From Clostridiales bacterium UBA4039 (GTDB lineage Bacteria > Bacillota > Clostridia > Lachnospirales > Vallitaleaceae), in NCBI GenBank assembly GCA_002382805.1, contig DGAD01000008.1, positions 1 to 64,000 on the forward strand: a stretch of 64,000 nt of DNA. The letters are read 5' to 3'. The notes beneath the pieces were generated by a model. The model saw only the letters and a list, made by a program, of their open reading frames with translations. It was not told where the DNA came from and ran no database searches. Position numbers and translations under genes: made by a program. Each line of letters begins with the position of its first letter. Positions within the stretch are counted from its first letter, which is position 1. Below are positions 51,728-60,869 of this stretch, one piece after another.

Positions 51728-52960
51728 CTAGTCGAGTGTACTCATGCCTGCTAAGGCACCTGTAGAAAATGCGATTTGCAGATTAAATCCTCCCGTTAAC
51801 GCATCCAAATCTAAAACTTCACCTACAAAATATAAACCTTTGATATGCATTGACTCCATGGTATGAGGATTAATATCTTGAACATCAACTCCGCCTCGGG
51901 TAATGATGGCTTCATTAAACTTTCGAAACGCTCTAACATGTAGCGTAAAATTCTTCATCTGTTGACCAAGCATCATACGTTCTTCACGGGTAATTTGATC
52001 AATTGATTTCATAGGGTCAATCTGGCAACGTTTCAAAAGGACAGGAATCATTTTTTGGGGCAACAAGCCTTTTAAAACGTTTTGAATAGCTTTTTTTTGA
52101 TGCGCATTAAAATCACGTAATATACGCTTGTCTAACTTTTCGTTATCCAGTCCAGGCTTTAAGTCAATAACGACTTCAACTGTTTTAAGCGCTATATTGC
52201 GCGCTATATAACTACTTGCAGATAAAACAAGTGGGCCGCTAACGCCAAAGTGGGTAAACAGCATTTCCCCAATTTCACTATAATATTCTCTTTGGCTATC
52301 TTTTGCTGTTAAACGCACATTTTTAAGTGATAACCCTTGCAATTCATAGATATCTTCTTCAACCGTCTCTATCGGAACAAGCCCTTGTAACAAAGGAACA
52401 ATCTTATGTCCTAATGTTTTGGCAAAGGTATGTCCATCACCTGTTGATCCGGTCATACTGTAAGATACGCCGCCAGTAGCTATGATAACATGTTGAGCAT
52501 TCAGTGTCTCTTTTGTAGACAATTTTACCCCTTCAATCTGGTTATGTGACGTCATAAGTTCTTGAACCGTGCTGTGAAGCATCACTTTGACACCTCTTTT
52601 TTGCATCGCATTTTCTAATGCTTTTATAACATCAGACGATTTATCACTTGCCGGAAAAACGCGCTGTCCACGTTCAACTTTTAAAGCTAATCCCTCTTCT
52701 TCCAAAAAAGACATGACCATAGCACTATCAAAAGAGTAAAAAGCACTATATAAAAACTTTGCATTACATGTTTGTTGCTTTAAGTGATATTCTACATCAC
52801 TTGCGTTCGTTACATTACAACGTCCTTTTCCTGTGATATATAATTTTTTTCCGAGTTTTTCATTCTTTTCGATGAGCAAAACCGATTTTCCGGCATCACA
52901 CGCCTTAATTGCCGCCATCATGCCAGCCGGTCCACCACCAACTACGATTGTATGATACAT
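51728..52960 (-). CDS. HI0933/BaiN-like flavoprotein
   Basis: 410 aa. N-terminal FAD-binding VVGGGPAGMMAAIKACDAGKSVLLIEKNEKLGKKLYITGKGRCN-type motif, and C-terminal GLYFVGEVLDLDALTGGFNLQIAFSTG. The HI0933/YhiN/BaiN family are NAD(P)/FAD oxidoreductases with mostly unknown substrates. I chose ATG 52960 with GGAG upstream; the TTG four codons earlier is in the ribosome binding site. It sits between the RpiR regulator and aroH-cmk. Confidence 0.88.
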   Translation of the reverse strand: MYHTIVVGGGPAGMMAAIKACDAGKSVLLIEKNEKLGKKLYITGKGRCNVTNASDVEYHLKQQTCNAKFLYSAFYSFDSAMVMSFLEEEGLALKVERGQRVFPASDKSSDVIKALENAMQKRGVKVMLHSTVQELMTSHNQIEGVKLSTKETLNAQHVIIATGGVSYSMTGSTGDGHTFAKTLGHKIVPLLQGLVPIETVEEDIYELQGLSLKNVRLTAKDSQREYYSEIGEMLFTHFGVSGPLVLSASSYIARNIALKTVEVVIDLKPGLDNEKLDKRILRDFNAHQKKAIQNVLKGLLPQKMIPVLLKRCQIDPMKSIDQITREERMMLGQQMKNFTLHVRAFRKFNEAIITRGGVDVQDINPHTMESMHIKGLYFVGEVLDLDALTGGFNLQIAFSTGALAGMSTLD

Positions 52961-52976
52961 GTTTTTCTCCAAACTT

Positions 52977-53879
52977 TTATTGTTCTCGTCTTAGACTGTA
53001 ATTTATATTAATGTCATCATCATTTTCATACACTTGATATTCGTTCCATATATTTTCTAATCGTTCCAAACTTTCCACAATTGTATCTTTTTTACGCATT
53101 GATAATGCTACAATGATAGCATTAATGACGCTTAACGGCGCAACTAAAGAATCCACAAACGAGACCATTTCACTTCGTGCCACTAAGCTAACATCTGAAA
53201 ATTGAACCATAGGAGAAATAGGACTATCAGTAATGGTGATAACACTACTTTTTCTTGATTGTGCATATTCCATGGCTTTTAGCGTTCGCTTGGAGTATCG
53301 TGGAAAGCTAATGCCAATCATAACGTCTTCATCGGATATACGATGAATCTGTTCAAACATTTCACTGACACTATTGGTATGGATCAACTTTACATTATCA
53401 AACATAAGATTAAAATAGAAGCCTAAGAAGCCAGCTAATGACGCACTGCTTCGAACGCCAACGATATATATAGTCTTGGCGTCCATTATATAGTCGATTG
53501 CTTTATTAAATTGATCATTATCTATTTCTTCCAAAGTAACCTTTATCTTTTCCATATCTGCATGCAAAACATGTTTTAATATTTGGTCTTGATCTATACG
53601 ATCTGAGGTTACATTGACACGCTGAATTGAAGTCAGTTTGTTTTTAACCAGCTCTTCCAATGCCCGCTGTAATTTTGGATATCCGTCATACCCCAATTCA
53701 TTTGCAAAGCGTACCACTGTAGACTCACTGACACCAACAATAGTACCTAATTTTGCAGCAGTTAAAAAAACCGCTTTTTCATAATGGTTCGATATATAAT
53801 CTGCAAGCAGCTTTTGACCTTTACTTAATTGGTTGTAATGGGACTTTATCCGTTTGATTAAATCATTTTGTCGTGACAT
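52977..53879 (-). CDS. MurR/RpiR family transcriptional regulator
   Basis: 300 aa. HTH_6 domain at the N-terminus (LTAAKLGTIVGVSESTVVRFANELGYDGYPKLQ, about 35-70) and a SIS sugar-phosphate-binding domain (about 120-250: TIYIVGVRSSASLAGFLGF). It probably senses a sugar phosphate or amino sugar. No sugar catabolic gene is next to it; it leads an operon with BaiN-like, aroH-cmk, ispH and the S1 gene. GGAGG precedes ATG 53879. Confidence 0.92.
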   Translation of the reverse strand: MSRQNDLIKRIKSHYNQLSKGQKLLADYISNHYEKAVFLTAAKLGTIVGVSESTVVRFANELGYDGYPKLQRALEELVKNKLTSIQRVNVTSDRIDQDQILKHVLHADMEKIKVTLEEIDNDQFNKAIDYIMDAKTIYIVGVRSSASLAGFLGFYFNLMFDNVKLIHTNSVSEMFEQIHRISDEDVMIGISFPRYSKRTLKAMEYAQSRKSSVITITDSPISPMVQFSDVSLVARSEMVSFVDSLVAPLSVINAIIVALSMRKKDTIVESLERLENIWNEYQVYENDDDININYSLRREQ

Positions 53880-53961
53880 AATTTCCTCCTGCACAATGCA
53901 CGTTTTCCTTCAATTATATGAAAAATGAATGCTAGCTCCTTTCATCTTTCAATATTTTTCT

Positions 53962-53990
53962 ATTATAGCCTACAAATTATGAATTTACAA
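53962..53990 (-). promoter_or_regulatory. Promoter of the rpiR-baiN-cmk-ispH-rpsA operon
   Basis: The minus strand reads TTGTAA (53990-53985), 17 bp spacer, TATAAT (53967-53962). The leader would be about 76 nt; it contains no hairpin that I could recognise. Confidence 0.6.
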
Positions 53991-54034
53991 GGCAATATTT
54001 TCAAAAAAATGAATACTTTTTTTTGGTTTACGTC

Positions 54035-54065
54035 AAAAATAGCACCTCATATGTGAGATGCTATT
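54035..54065 (-). terminator. Rho-independent terminator of the Na+ pump carboxylase operon
   Basis: AATAGCA-C-CTCA (54038-54049) pairs with TGAG-A-TGCTATT (54054-54065), loop TATG; the minus strand then has a T-run (TTTTT). It ends the mmdA-oadG-bccp-oadB-oadA operon. Confidence 0.88.
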
Positions 54066-54087
54066 CGTAGACTATTGAATCCGCAAT

Positions 54088-55500
54088 TTATACCGGATAC
54101 GCCTTATGTTGTATACCTGGTTGTTTAGGGTCAATTTTCGACTGTTGCGCTTCACGATATTCAAAATATTCTTTGGCAACTTGTGGGAAAAGCGCATAGG
54201 ATAAAACATCTTCATCTTGTTGCGCCCATCGCATCGTTTCTTTTCGCAATGGCTCTAGCTCTGGCGCAAGCAAATCTGCCGGTCTACACGTTATGGTTTC
54301 TTCATCACCGATAATTTTATTTTTTATCTCTGTAGAAATCTCCATAGGTGTTCTTCCGTACTCCCCGCGAACTAACGCTTTGGATTCTTTGGAAATCATC
54401 TTGTAACGTTCACCACCAAGGACATTAAGAACCGCTTGGGTTCCAACAATCTGACTCGAAGGCGTAACTAACGGCGGATAACCAAAATCTGAACGGACAC
54501 GCGGTATTTCTTCCAAGACATCATAAAATTTATCGCTGGCCCCTTGCTCATTTAGCTGACTAACAAGATTAGACAACATACCACCTGGAACTTGGTATAA
54601 CAACGTTTTTATGTTAACGCCAAGTATTTTAGAGCTTAACAAGCCACTTTCTAATGCGTTTTCACGAATCGGTCTAAAGTAATCTGCAATCTCTGCAAGA
54701 AGTGTTTCATCAAGCCCTGTGTCATAAGGTGTTCCCTTAAACGTTTCGACCATTACTTCCGTTGCGGGTTGTGCAGTTCCCATCGAAAAAGGACTCACTG
54801 CACAATCAATAATATCTGCTCCTGCTTCAACTGCTTTTAGGTAAGCCATACTCGCAACTCCTGAAGTATAGTGGGAATGTACTTGAAGTTCCAAATCCGT
54901 CACTTCTTTTATTTTTGTTACAAGCTTTGTTGCTTCATAGGGTACAAGTAATCCTGCCATATCTTTAATACAAATCGAATCTGCACCCATATCTTCAATA
55001 CGCTTTGCCAATTCAGCATAATAGTCGATTGTATGAAAGTCAGATAACGTGTATGCAATGGCCACTTGTGCATGTCCACCTTCACGTTTGGTTGCATCAA
55101 GTGCTGTTTTAACATTTCGCATGTCATTAAGTGCATCAAAGATTCGAACAATATCAATACCATTTGCAATAGCTTTTTGGACAAAATATTCAACCACATC
55201 ATCGGCATAATGACGATATCCTAATAAGTTTTGCCCCCGTAAAAGCATTTGCATTTTTGTGTTTTTAAAACCACCTCGTAGTAATCGTAAGCGTTCCCAT
55301 GGATCTTCTTTTAAAAAACGAAGACATGAATCAAAGGTCGCTCCGCCCCACATTTCAACGGAATGATATCCAACACGATCTAATTTTTCAACAATAGGCA
55401 GCATATCTTCTGTACGCATACGTGTTGCAATTAGAGATTGATGGGCGTCGCGTAATATTGTATCTGTTATTTTAACAGGTTTTTTAATGAGTTCTGACAT
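54088..55500 (-). CDS. oadA: Oxaloacetate decarboxylase alpha / pyruvate carboxylase B-type carboxyltransferase
   Basis: 470 aa. HMGL-like TIM barrel with metal-binding DTILRDAHQSL and HSHYTSGVASMAYLKAVEAG; PYC_OADA region at 310-450. It lacks the C-terminal biotin domain of classical OadA, which is instead a separate gene at 56873 in the same operon. It transfers carboxyl between biotin and pyruvate/oxaloacetate. It is the 5S-type subunit of a transcarboxylase as well as OadA-alpha. GGAGG precedes the ATG. Confidence 0.92.
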   Translation of the reverse strand: MSELIKKPVKITDTILRDAHQSLIATRMRTEDMLPIVEKLDRVGYHSVEMWGGATFDSCLRFLKEDPWERLRLLRGGFKNTKMQMLLRGQNLLGYRHYADDVVEYFVQKAIANGIDIVRIFDALNDMRNVKTALDATKREGGHAQVAIAYTLSDFHTIDYYAELAKRIEDMGADSICIKDMAGLLVPYEATKLVTKIKEVTDLELQVHSHYTSGVASMAYLKAVEAGADIIDCAVSPFSMGTAQPATEVMVETFKGTPYDTGLDETLLAEIADYFRPIRENALESGLLSSKILGVNIKTLLYQVPGGMLSNLVSQLNEQGASDKFYDVLEEIPRVRSDFGYPPLVTPSSQIVGTQAVLNVLGGERYKMISKESKALVRGEYGRTPMEISTEIKNKIIGDEETITCRPADLLAPELEPLRKETMRWAQQDEDVLSYALFPQVAKEYFEYREAQQSKIDPKQPGIQHKAYPV

Positions 55501-55533
55501 ATTGACCTCCTTCTATAAGTCGTTTTTGTAACA

Positions 55534-56853
55534 TTATAAGTATAAGGATAAGAATACACCTGCAGCAACTGCAGAGCCTATAACTCCTGCAACATTAGGG
55601 CCCATCGCATGCATAAGCAAAAAGTTCGAAGAGTTTTCTTTTTGTCCTACTTTTTGCACAACGCGCGCTGCCATTGGAACAGCAGACACACCGGCCGCAC
55701 CAATCAATGGATTAATCTTTCCGCCAGATAATTTACACATAATCTTACCTAACAATACCCCTGACGCAGTCCCAAATGCAAAGGCCAAAAGACCTAAAAT
55801 CAAGATAAAGAGTGTCGATGTGTTTAAAAAATCTGCAGCTCGAGTTGTTGCCCCTACTGTAATACCTAAGAAAATAGTAATCGTATACATTAGTGGTCCA
55901 GAGGCTACTTCTGCTAATTTTTCCGTCACCCCAGATACCTTAATCAAGTTTCCAAACATTAACATTCCAATAAGTGCTGTTGTTGAAGGTAAAATCAAAA
56001 TAACGAGCAACGTAACAATAATAGGAAAGAGTATTTTTTCAAGCTGTGATACCGGTCGTAATTGCTGCATTTTGATCATTCGCTCTTCCTTCGTTGTCAA
56101 CGCACGCATGATCGGCGGTTGTATAATGGGAACCAAGGACATGTATGAATATGCAGCCACTGCAATAGGTGCCAGCAAATGTGGCGCTAACTTAATCGCT
56201 GTATATATTGCTGTCGGTCCATCTGCACCTCCAATAATTGCAATGGATGCGGATTCGCCATTGTTAAATCCAAATGCCAACGCTCCAAAAAATGCTAAAA
56301 ATATACCAAACTGCGCTGCTGCACCTAATAAGAAGCTTTTAGGGTTTGCTAATAATGGCGCAAAATCTGTCATAACACCCACACCCATAAAAATTAACGG
56401 CGGGAAAATTCCTAGTTTATTTCCATAATAAATATAATACAGTAGCCCACCAGGAATCTCTTTTGCGTGATCATAAAAATTCGCCCCGGTTTGGGATTCA
56501 AAGACAAGCGCAACTCGTGAAGCTACTTGTGTTAGACTTCCTTGAAATTCTTGGGTCACGCCCTCAAATGTCAATTGCGTAATAGGTCCATCCATAATCC
56601 CTGAAATAGGTAGATTAACTAAAAACATACCAAAAGCAATGGGCAATAAAAGTAATGGTTCAAATTCTTTTTTTATTGCTAAATACATAAGTATAAAAGC
56701 AATAATAATCATCAATAAGTTTCCAAGACTTCCGGAAAAAATATAGTTAAAATCAAACCCTCGATCCAAGTTCATATTTTGAACAAACCAATTTATTCCT
56801 GAAGAATCTATAAACCTTCCAAAAGCCTCGGCGAGTCTTTCTAACATGTTCAT
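55534..56853 (-). CDS. oadB: Sodium ion-translocating decarboxylase beta subunit
   Basis: 439 aa, about ten membrane segments. The diagnostic GGADGPTAIYTAIKLAPHLL is near the middle (residues about 205-225). It decarboxylates carboxybiotin and drives Na+ export across the membrane. GGGAGG lies nine bases before the first ATG. The N-terminus includes a short amphipathic stretch before the first membrane helix. Confidence 0.94.
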   Translation of the reverse strand: MNMLERLAEAFGRFIDSSGINWFVQNMNLDRGFDFNYIFSGSLGNLLMIIIAFILMYLAIKKEFEPLLLLPIAFGMFLVNLPISGIMDGPITQLTFEGVTQEFQGSLTQVASRVALVFESQTGANFYDHAKEIPGGLLYYIYYGNKLGIFPPLIFMGVGVMTDFAPLLANPKSFLLGAAAQFGIFLAFFGALAFGFNNGESASIAIIGGADGPTAIYTAIKLAPHLLAPIAVAAYSYMSLVPIIQPPIMRALTTKEERMIKMQQLRPVSQLEKILFPIIVTLLVILILPSTTALIGMLMFGNLIKVSGVTEKLAEVASGPLMYTITIFLGITVGATTRAADFLNTSTLFILILGLLAFAFGTASGVLLGKIMCKLSGGKINPLIGAAGVSAVPMAARVVQKVGQKENSSNFLLMHAMGPNVAGVIGSAVAAGVFLSLYL

Positions 56854-56872
56854 GAATAAATCCTCCCTATGC

Positions 56873-57241
56873 TTAGTTTAGAGAAGCGATTAAATCTCCT
56901 GCTTCTACTGCTTGGCCTGATGTCACATTAATACTTGCAACTGTTCCTGCACTCGGTGCAACAATTTCATTTTCCATTTTCATTGCTTCGAGCACAGCAA
57001 CAACATCGCCCTCATTAACTGCATCACCAACAGCAACTTTAACAGAAACGATTTTTCCTTGCATCGGAGCTTCTAAAAGGGTGTCTCCATTACCGGTAGA
57101 TGGGCTTGCTTGAGCAACAGGGTTTGCCGGCGCTACACTTTTTGTCGGTTGACTAACAGGAGCTATACTTGCTCCGCCGCTTAGTTCCTCAACATCCACC
57201 TCATATGTATTTCCATTTACTGTAACTTGAAATCTTCTCAT
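56873..57241 (-). CDS. Biotin carrier protein (GcdC/1.3S-like)
   Basis: 122 aa. N-terminal RRFQVTVNGNTYEVDVEEL (as in methylmalonyl-CoA decarboxylase gamma / transcarboxylase 1.3S), Ala/Pro linker (about 30-55), then a biotinyl domain with VLEAMKMENEI; Lys88 is the biotin attachment, 34 residues from the C-terminus. It shuttles CO2 between the carboxyltransferases and OadB. AGGAGG precedes the ATG. Confidence 0.93.
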   Translation of the reverse strand: MRRFQVTVNGNTYEVDVEELSGGASIAPVSQPTKSVAPANPVAQASPSTGNGDTLLEAPMQGKIVSVKVAVGDAVNEGDVVAVLEAMKMENEIVAPSAGTVASINVTSGQAVEAGDLIASLN

Positions 57242-57252
57242 GGTAGTTCCTC

Positions 57253-57603
57253 CTATCGACTATATTGATTTTTGGTCGTAATACGTCTAAATGATTTTAC
57301 ATGCAACTGATCCGTTGTTGTCTCTAATGAAGCAGCTATAGCTGCAGTAATAACAGCAACAAGTACTTCCTCCTCGTGTTTATCGGTAACTTCATGAGGT
57401 TTTTTTTCGACAACGGCTGTGATTTTTGATTGTTCGTGGGGATGAACAATTTCTCCACGCTTAATATATTTGAATAAGGTAATGATTAAGGAGATAAGGA
57501 TTAAAATAGCAAATACCGTAGCCATACCGCTAATAAGTGCGATAAGACCTTCTTGTAAACGCTCTGATGTTGATGTTAAAAAAAATAAATTATTAAAAAC
57601 CAT
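57253..57603 (-). CDS. oadG: Sodium pump decarboxylase gamma subunit (OadG)
   Basis: 116 aa. A single membrane helix (LIALISGMATVFAILILISLIITLFKYI, about 18-46) is followed by a charged cytoplasmic tail (HPHEQSKITAVVEKK) with a C-terminal segment SFRRITTKNQYSR. It is the small OadG/MmdD-type anchor that assembles the complex. GAGGATAGC precedes the ATG. Confidence 0.85.
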   Translation of the reverse strand: MVFNNLFFLTSTSERLQEGLIALISGMATVFAILILISLIITLFKYIKRGEIVHPHEQSKITAVVEKKPHEVTDKHEEEVLVAVITAAIAASLETTTDQLHVKSFRRITTKNQYSR

Positions 57604-57619
57604 GCTATCCTCGCTTTCC

Positions 57620-59143
57620 TTATATCGTACTATGTTTTCGTTCTATATGAGGTACCCGTTTAGTATATAGCATTTCTAGCGCTACTATAACACGCTTGCG
57701 TGTTGCGGCCGGTTCAATAATATCATCAATATATCCTCGACTTGCCGCAGCATAAGGAGAAGATTGCATATGTTCAAACTCTTCTTGTTTTGCATTTTTT
57801 TCTGTGCTTGTAAGCATTCCTTCTGCAATCTCATCGTTAAACATAATACGAACTGCACTCTTTGCTTCCATCATGCCTACCTGGGCACTTGGCCATGCAA
57901 GTACAACATCAGCCCCCACATGCTTTGAATTAAAGCTTACATATGCCGATCCATATCCACGATATAATATCAGATTGATTTTAGGAACACTCGCATGAAT
58001 AAATGCATGGGTCATTTTTGCTGCCATTTTTGCTAATCCTTGACTTTCATCAGCACCTTTTGTAGCAAACCCTACAATATCTGTTAATGTAACCAGCGGA
58101 ATATTAAATCCATCGCAAAAAGACACAAAGTTCGTTACTTTTGATAATCCTTGTGCACTTAGTCGACCATCACCATCTTGCGTTTGATTTCCAATAAACC
58201 CAATGGTCATTCCATTCATTTTTCCAAATGCAACGATCACTTCTGTTGCATAATTTTGTTTTACTTCAATAATATGATTGTGGTCACTAATAGAAAGGAG
58301 GGCTGCTCTGCAATCAACTCCTTGACTAGATACTATAGAATTAAGCTCAGGAGAAACTCGGTTCAAATCATCGGATACTTGTTCAAATGGCGCTTCTTCT
58401 GTATTGTTGGCCGGTAAGAATTCAACAAGTTGACGCATATCTTGAATTAAACCCTGTTCATCTTGGCAAATAAAATCAACTAAACCTGAAACCTCTAAAT
58501 TATATTGTGCAGATCCAAAAGCTGTCGTATCTTTTGTATCATCATAGGTATTTGGACTATTGACAAACAATTGACCATTTTTATCCGTTATAAATGTAAA
58601 GTCACTTAATCCGGCAATGATTGCTGCTCCACCGCCACATGTTCCTACAACACCTGTTATTTGAGGAATGACGCCTGAAGCCATGGATTGCTTTATATAG
58701 ATTTGCCCAATAGCATCTAAGGCATCAGTAGATTCTTGTAGCCTTAAGCCAGCGCTATCTAGAAGTCCAATGATAGGTGCTCCCATTTTTATAGCCAAGT
58801 CATATAGTGTGACTATTTTTTTTGCGTGCATTTCGCCAATGGCACCACCAACTAATGTGGCATCTTGACTATATGCATAAACCAATCGTCCATTAATGGT
58901 TCCGTAACCTGTAACTACGCCATCAGCAGGAACGGTTTTTACATTCAAATTAAAATCTGTTGCTCGTTGCTGTACAAATGCACCGACTTCAACGAAACTA
59001 TTTTCATCAAAAAGCTGCTGCATACGTTCACGTGCAGTTTTTTTGTTCATCGCATGTAATTGATCAACCGCTTCTTGTCCGCCTTGAAGTTCGATGTGCT
59101 TTCTACGAGTATGTAAATCATTTAACTTCTCTTGGAAACTCAT
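57620..59143 (-). CDS. mmdA: Acyl-CoA carboxyltransferase, MmdA / propionyl-CoA carboxylase beta-like
   Basis: 507 aa, crotonase-type carboxyltransferase with N and C domains. It has KKTARERMQQLFDENSFVEVG, GTCGGGAAIIAGLSDF (oxyanion hole), and later LTDIVGFATKGADESQG and VVLAWPSAQVGMMEAKSAV. It fits the alpha subunit of methylmalonyl-CoA decarboxylase or the 12S subunit of transcarboxylase. It is the first gene of an operon that also encodes an OadA-type carboxyltransferase. GGAGGGTTAAT precedes the ATG. Confidence 0.92.
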   Translation of the reverse strand: MSFQEKLNDLHTRRKHIELQGGQEAVDQLHAMNKKTARERMQQLFDENSFVEVGAFVQQRATDFNLNVKTVPADGVVTGYGTINGRLVYAYSQDATLVGGAIGEMHAKKIVTLYDLAIKMGAPIIGLLDSAGLRLQESTDALDAIGQIYIKQSMASGVIPQITGVVGTCGGGAAIIAGLSDFTFITDKNGQLFVNSPNTYDDTKDTTAFGSAQYNLEVSGLVDFICQDEQGLIQDMRQLVEFLPANNTEEAPFEQVSDDLNRVSPELNSIVSSQGVDCRAALLSISDHNHIIEVKQNYATEVIVAFGKMNGMTIGFIGNQTQDGDGRLSAQGLSKVTNFVSFCDGFNIPLVTLTDIVGFATKGADESQGLAKMAAKMTHAFIHASVPKINLILYRGYGSAYVSFNSKHVGADVVLAWPSAQVGMMEAKSAVRIMFNDEIAEGMLTSTEKNAKQEEFEHMQSSPYAAASRGYIDDIIEPAATRKRVIVALEMLYTKRVPHIERKHSTI

Positions 59144-59191
59144 ATTAACCCTCCATAGATTTATTTTAACAGTGCACTTTTCTCAAGCTTC

Positions 59192-59220
59192 ATTCTACAT
59201 AAGAAACTAACAAAAATCAA
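59192..59220 (-). promoter_or_regulatory. Promoter of the Na+ pump carboxylase operon
   Basis: The minus strand reads TTGATT (59220-59215), 17 bp spacer, TAGAAT (59197-59192). The leader is about 42 nt. Confidence 0.55.
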
Positions 59221-59241
59221 GTTAACTGTTAATAGTTTTTG

Positions 59242-60777
59242 TTACATTAATGGTGCGAAGACACGTAAAAAATCCTGTGCCAAACGCGACAAAACATTTC
59301 CTTTGTAATCATCCTCCTTAATTAACCTTGACTTGTCAAGTGTTTTCATAAAATCATTATATATATCATGAATAGCAGAATTATCAAAGAGCACTACGCC
59401 ACATTCAAAGTGCAGGTATAGACTACGAAAATCTAGATTCGTTGTTCCAACCGTAGCAATGCTATTATCTGAGACAAACGTCTTTCCATGATTGAATCCA
59501 TTCGTATATTCATATATTTTTACGCCAGCTTTAATAAGCTCACGATAATATGAACGTGTTGTTACATGTACAATCCACTTATCATATTTATCCGGTGTGA
59601 TAATGCGTACATCAATTCCGCTTTTTGCTGCAAGGCACAAAGCCGATACCATACTATCATCAATAATTAAATACGGAGTATTGATATACACATATTCCTT
59701 TGCATTATTGATAATTTGTAAGTATACATGTTCTCCTACATTTTCATCATCTAACGGACTATCTGAATACGGTTGTACCAACCCATCCGTCTCTATGTTA
59801 CATGGCTGATTTTTCCATGGATAAAACGCTTCATAATCTTCTTCCACATTGGAAGCCAAATACCACATTTCCAAAAAAATCAACGTAAAACTCCATGCGC
59901 CATGTCCATCTAATTGAATAGCCGCATCTTTCCAATGTCCATATTTTTCAATATGATTGATATATTCATCTGCAAGATTTACGCCGCCGGTAAAGGCAAC
60001 TTTTCCGTCAATTACTAAAATTTTTCTATGGTCCCGATTATTTTGTGTTGCTGATAAAATAGGATTAAATCGGTTAAACGCAATGCACTTTATTCCAAAA
60101 GCTTCCAATTGTTCAGGGTAATCCTTCGGTAATAAAAAAAGACATCCGACATCATCATAGATTAATCGTACATCAATTCCTTGCGCCGCCTTTTCTTTAA
60201 GGATTTCTAATATACTATCCCACATCAGTCCAGACTCTATTATAAAATACTCTAAAAAAATGTATTTTTCTGCTTTTTTCAATTCATCGAGCATAGCCTT
60301 GAACTTAGCTTCTCCTGACGGAAGATATTGTGTCTTTGTATGATTGTATATCGGAAAACCTGCAAAATTTTGCAAATAATTTACTTGCGGCAGATATTTT
60401 TTTTGAATAACATCTTTGGCCTTATATAAGTTTCCCGTAAGTAAGTATAAAGGTTCAGTAATATATTTATAATGATTAATACGTTTGTTATACTTCATCC
60501 GTGACATTTGGAATTTAAATAACACATAAAATAATCCTCCAAAAATCGGAAAAAGTAAAATCTGAAAAACCCAAGTCAGCTTATAAGCACCTTTTGTGCG
60601 ATTGGCAATGATTTTTACAGCTACAATAACACTCACCGTTGTCATTAAACCGTTAAATATCCATGAGTTTTTACTTCGATATAACAATAGCACCACAATA
60701 ACGGCTATTTGAAGAAGTAGTAAAAAAGTAACTGCCACGCGACGCCTAAATAAAACTCTAAACCATTTTTTTTTCAT
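59242..60777 (-). CDS. cls: Cardiolipin synthase
   Basis: 511 aa. Two N-terminal membrane helices (about 14-32 and 38-56) and a third hydrophobic stretch (65-88) precede the two phospholipase D domains. HKD motifs are HRKILVIDGKVAFTGG (His250) and HGKTFVSDNSIATVG (His430). It joins two phosphatidylglycerols to form cardiolipin. I chose ATG 60777 with GAGGTGG upstream. Monocistronic; no clear terminator follows it. Confidence 0.95.
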   Translation of the reverse strand: MKKKWFRVLFRRRVAVTFLLLLQIAVIVVLLLYRSKNSWIFNGLMTTVSVIVAVKIIANRTKGAYKLTWVFQILLFPIFGGLFYVLFKFQMSRMKYNKRINHYKYITEPLYLLTGNLYKAKDVIQKKYLPQVNYLQNFAGFPIYNHTKTQYLPSGEAKFKAMLDELKKAEKYIFLEYFIIESGLMWDSILEILKEKAAQGIDVRLIYDDVGCLFLLPKDYPEQLEAFGIKCIAFNRFNPILSATQNNRDHRKILVIDGKVAFTGGVNLADEYINHIEKYGHWKDAAIQLDGHGAWSFTLIFLEMWYLASNVEEDYEAFYPWKNQPCNIETDGLVQPYSDSPLDDENVGEHVYLQIINNAKEYVYINTPYLIIDDSMVSALCLAAKSGIDVRIITPDKYDKWIVHVTTRSYYRELIKAGVKIYEYTNGFNHGKTFVSDNSIATVGTTNLDFRSLYLHFECGVVLFDNSAIHDIYNDFMKTLDKSRLIKEDDYKGNVLSRLAQDFLRVFAPLM

Positions 60778-60795
60778 GCCAACCACCTCGTAACT

Positions 60796-60823
60796 AGTAT
60801 ACACTAATCATCCAAAAATTCAA
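60796..60823 (-). promoter_or_regulatory. Promoter of cls
   Basis: The minus strand reads TTGAAT (60823-60818), 16 bp spacer, TATACT (60801-60796). Confidence 0.5.
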
Positions 60824-60869
60824 ATGATTATTCAAATTCTTAAGAACATTTTACCAAGGCACTTCTGTA

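Noticed and set aside
55820..56428. A 202-codon open frame antisense to oadB
   Set aside because: Opposes a conserved membrane gene; its Ile/Ala-rich composition follows from reading hydrophobic codons in reverse.
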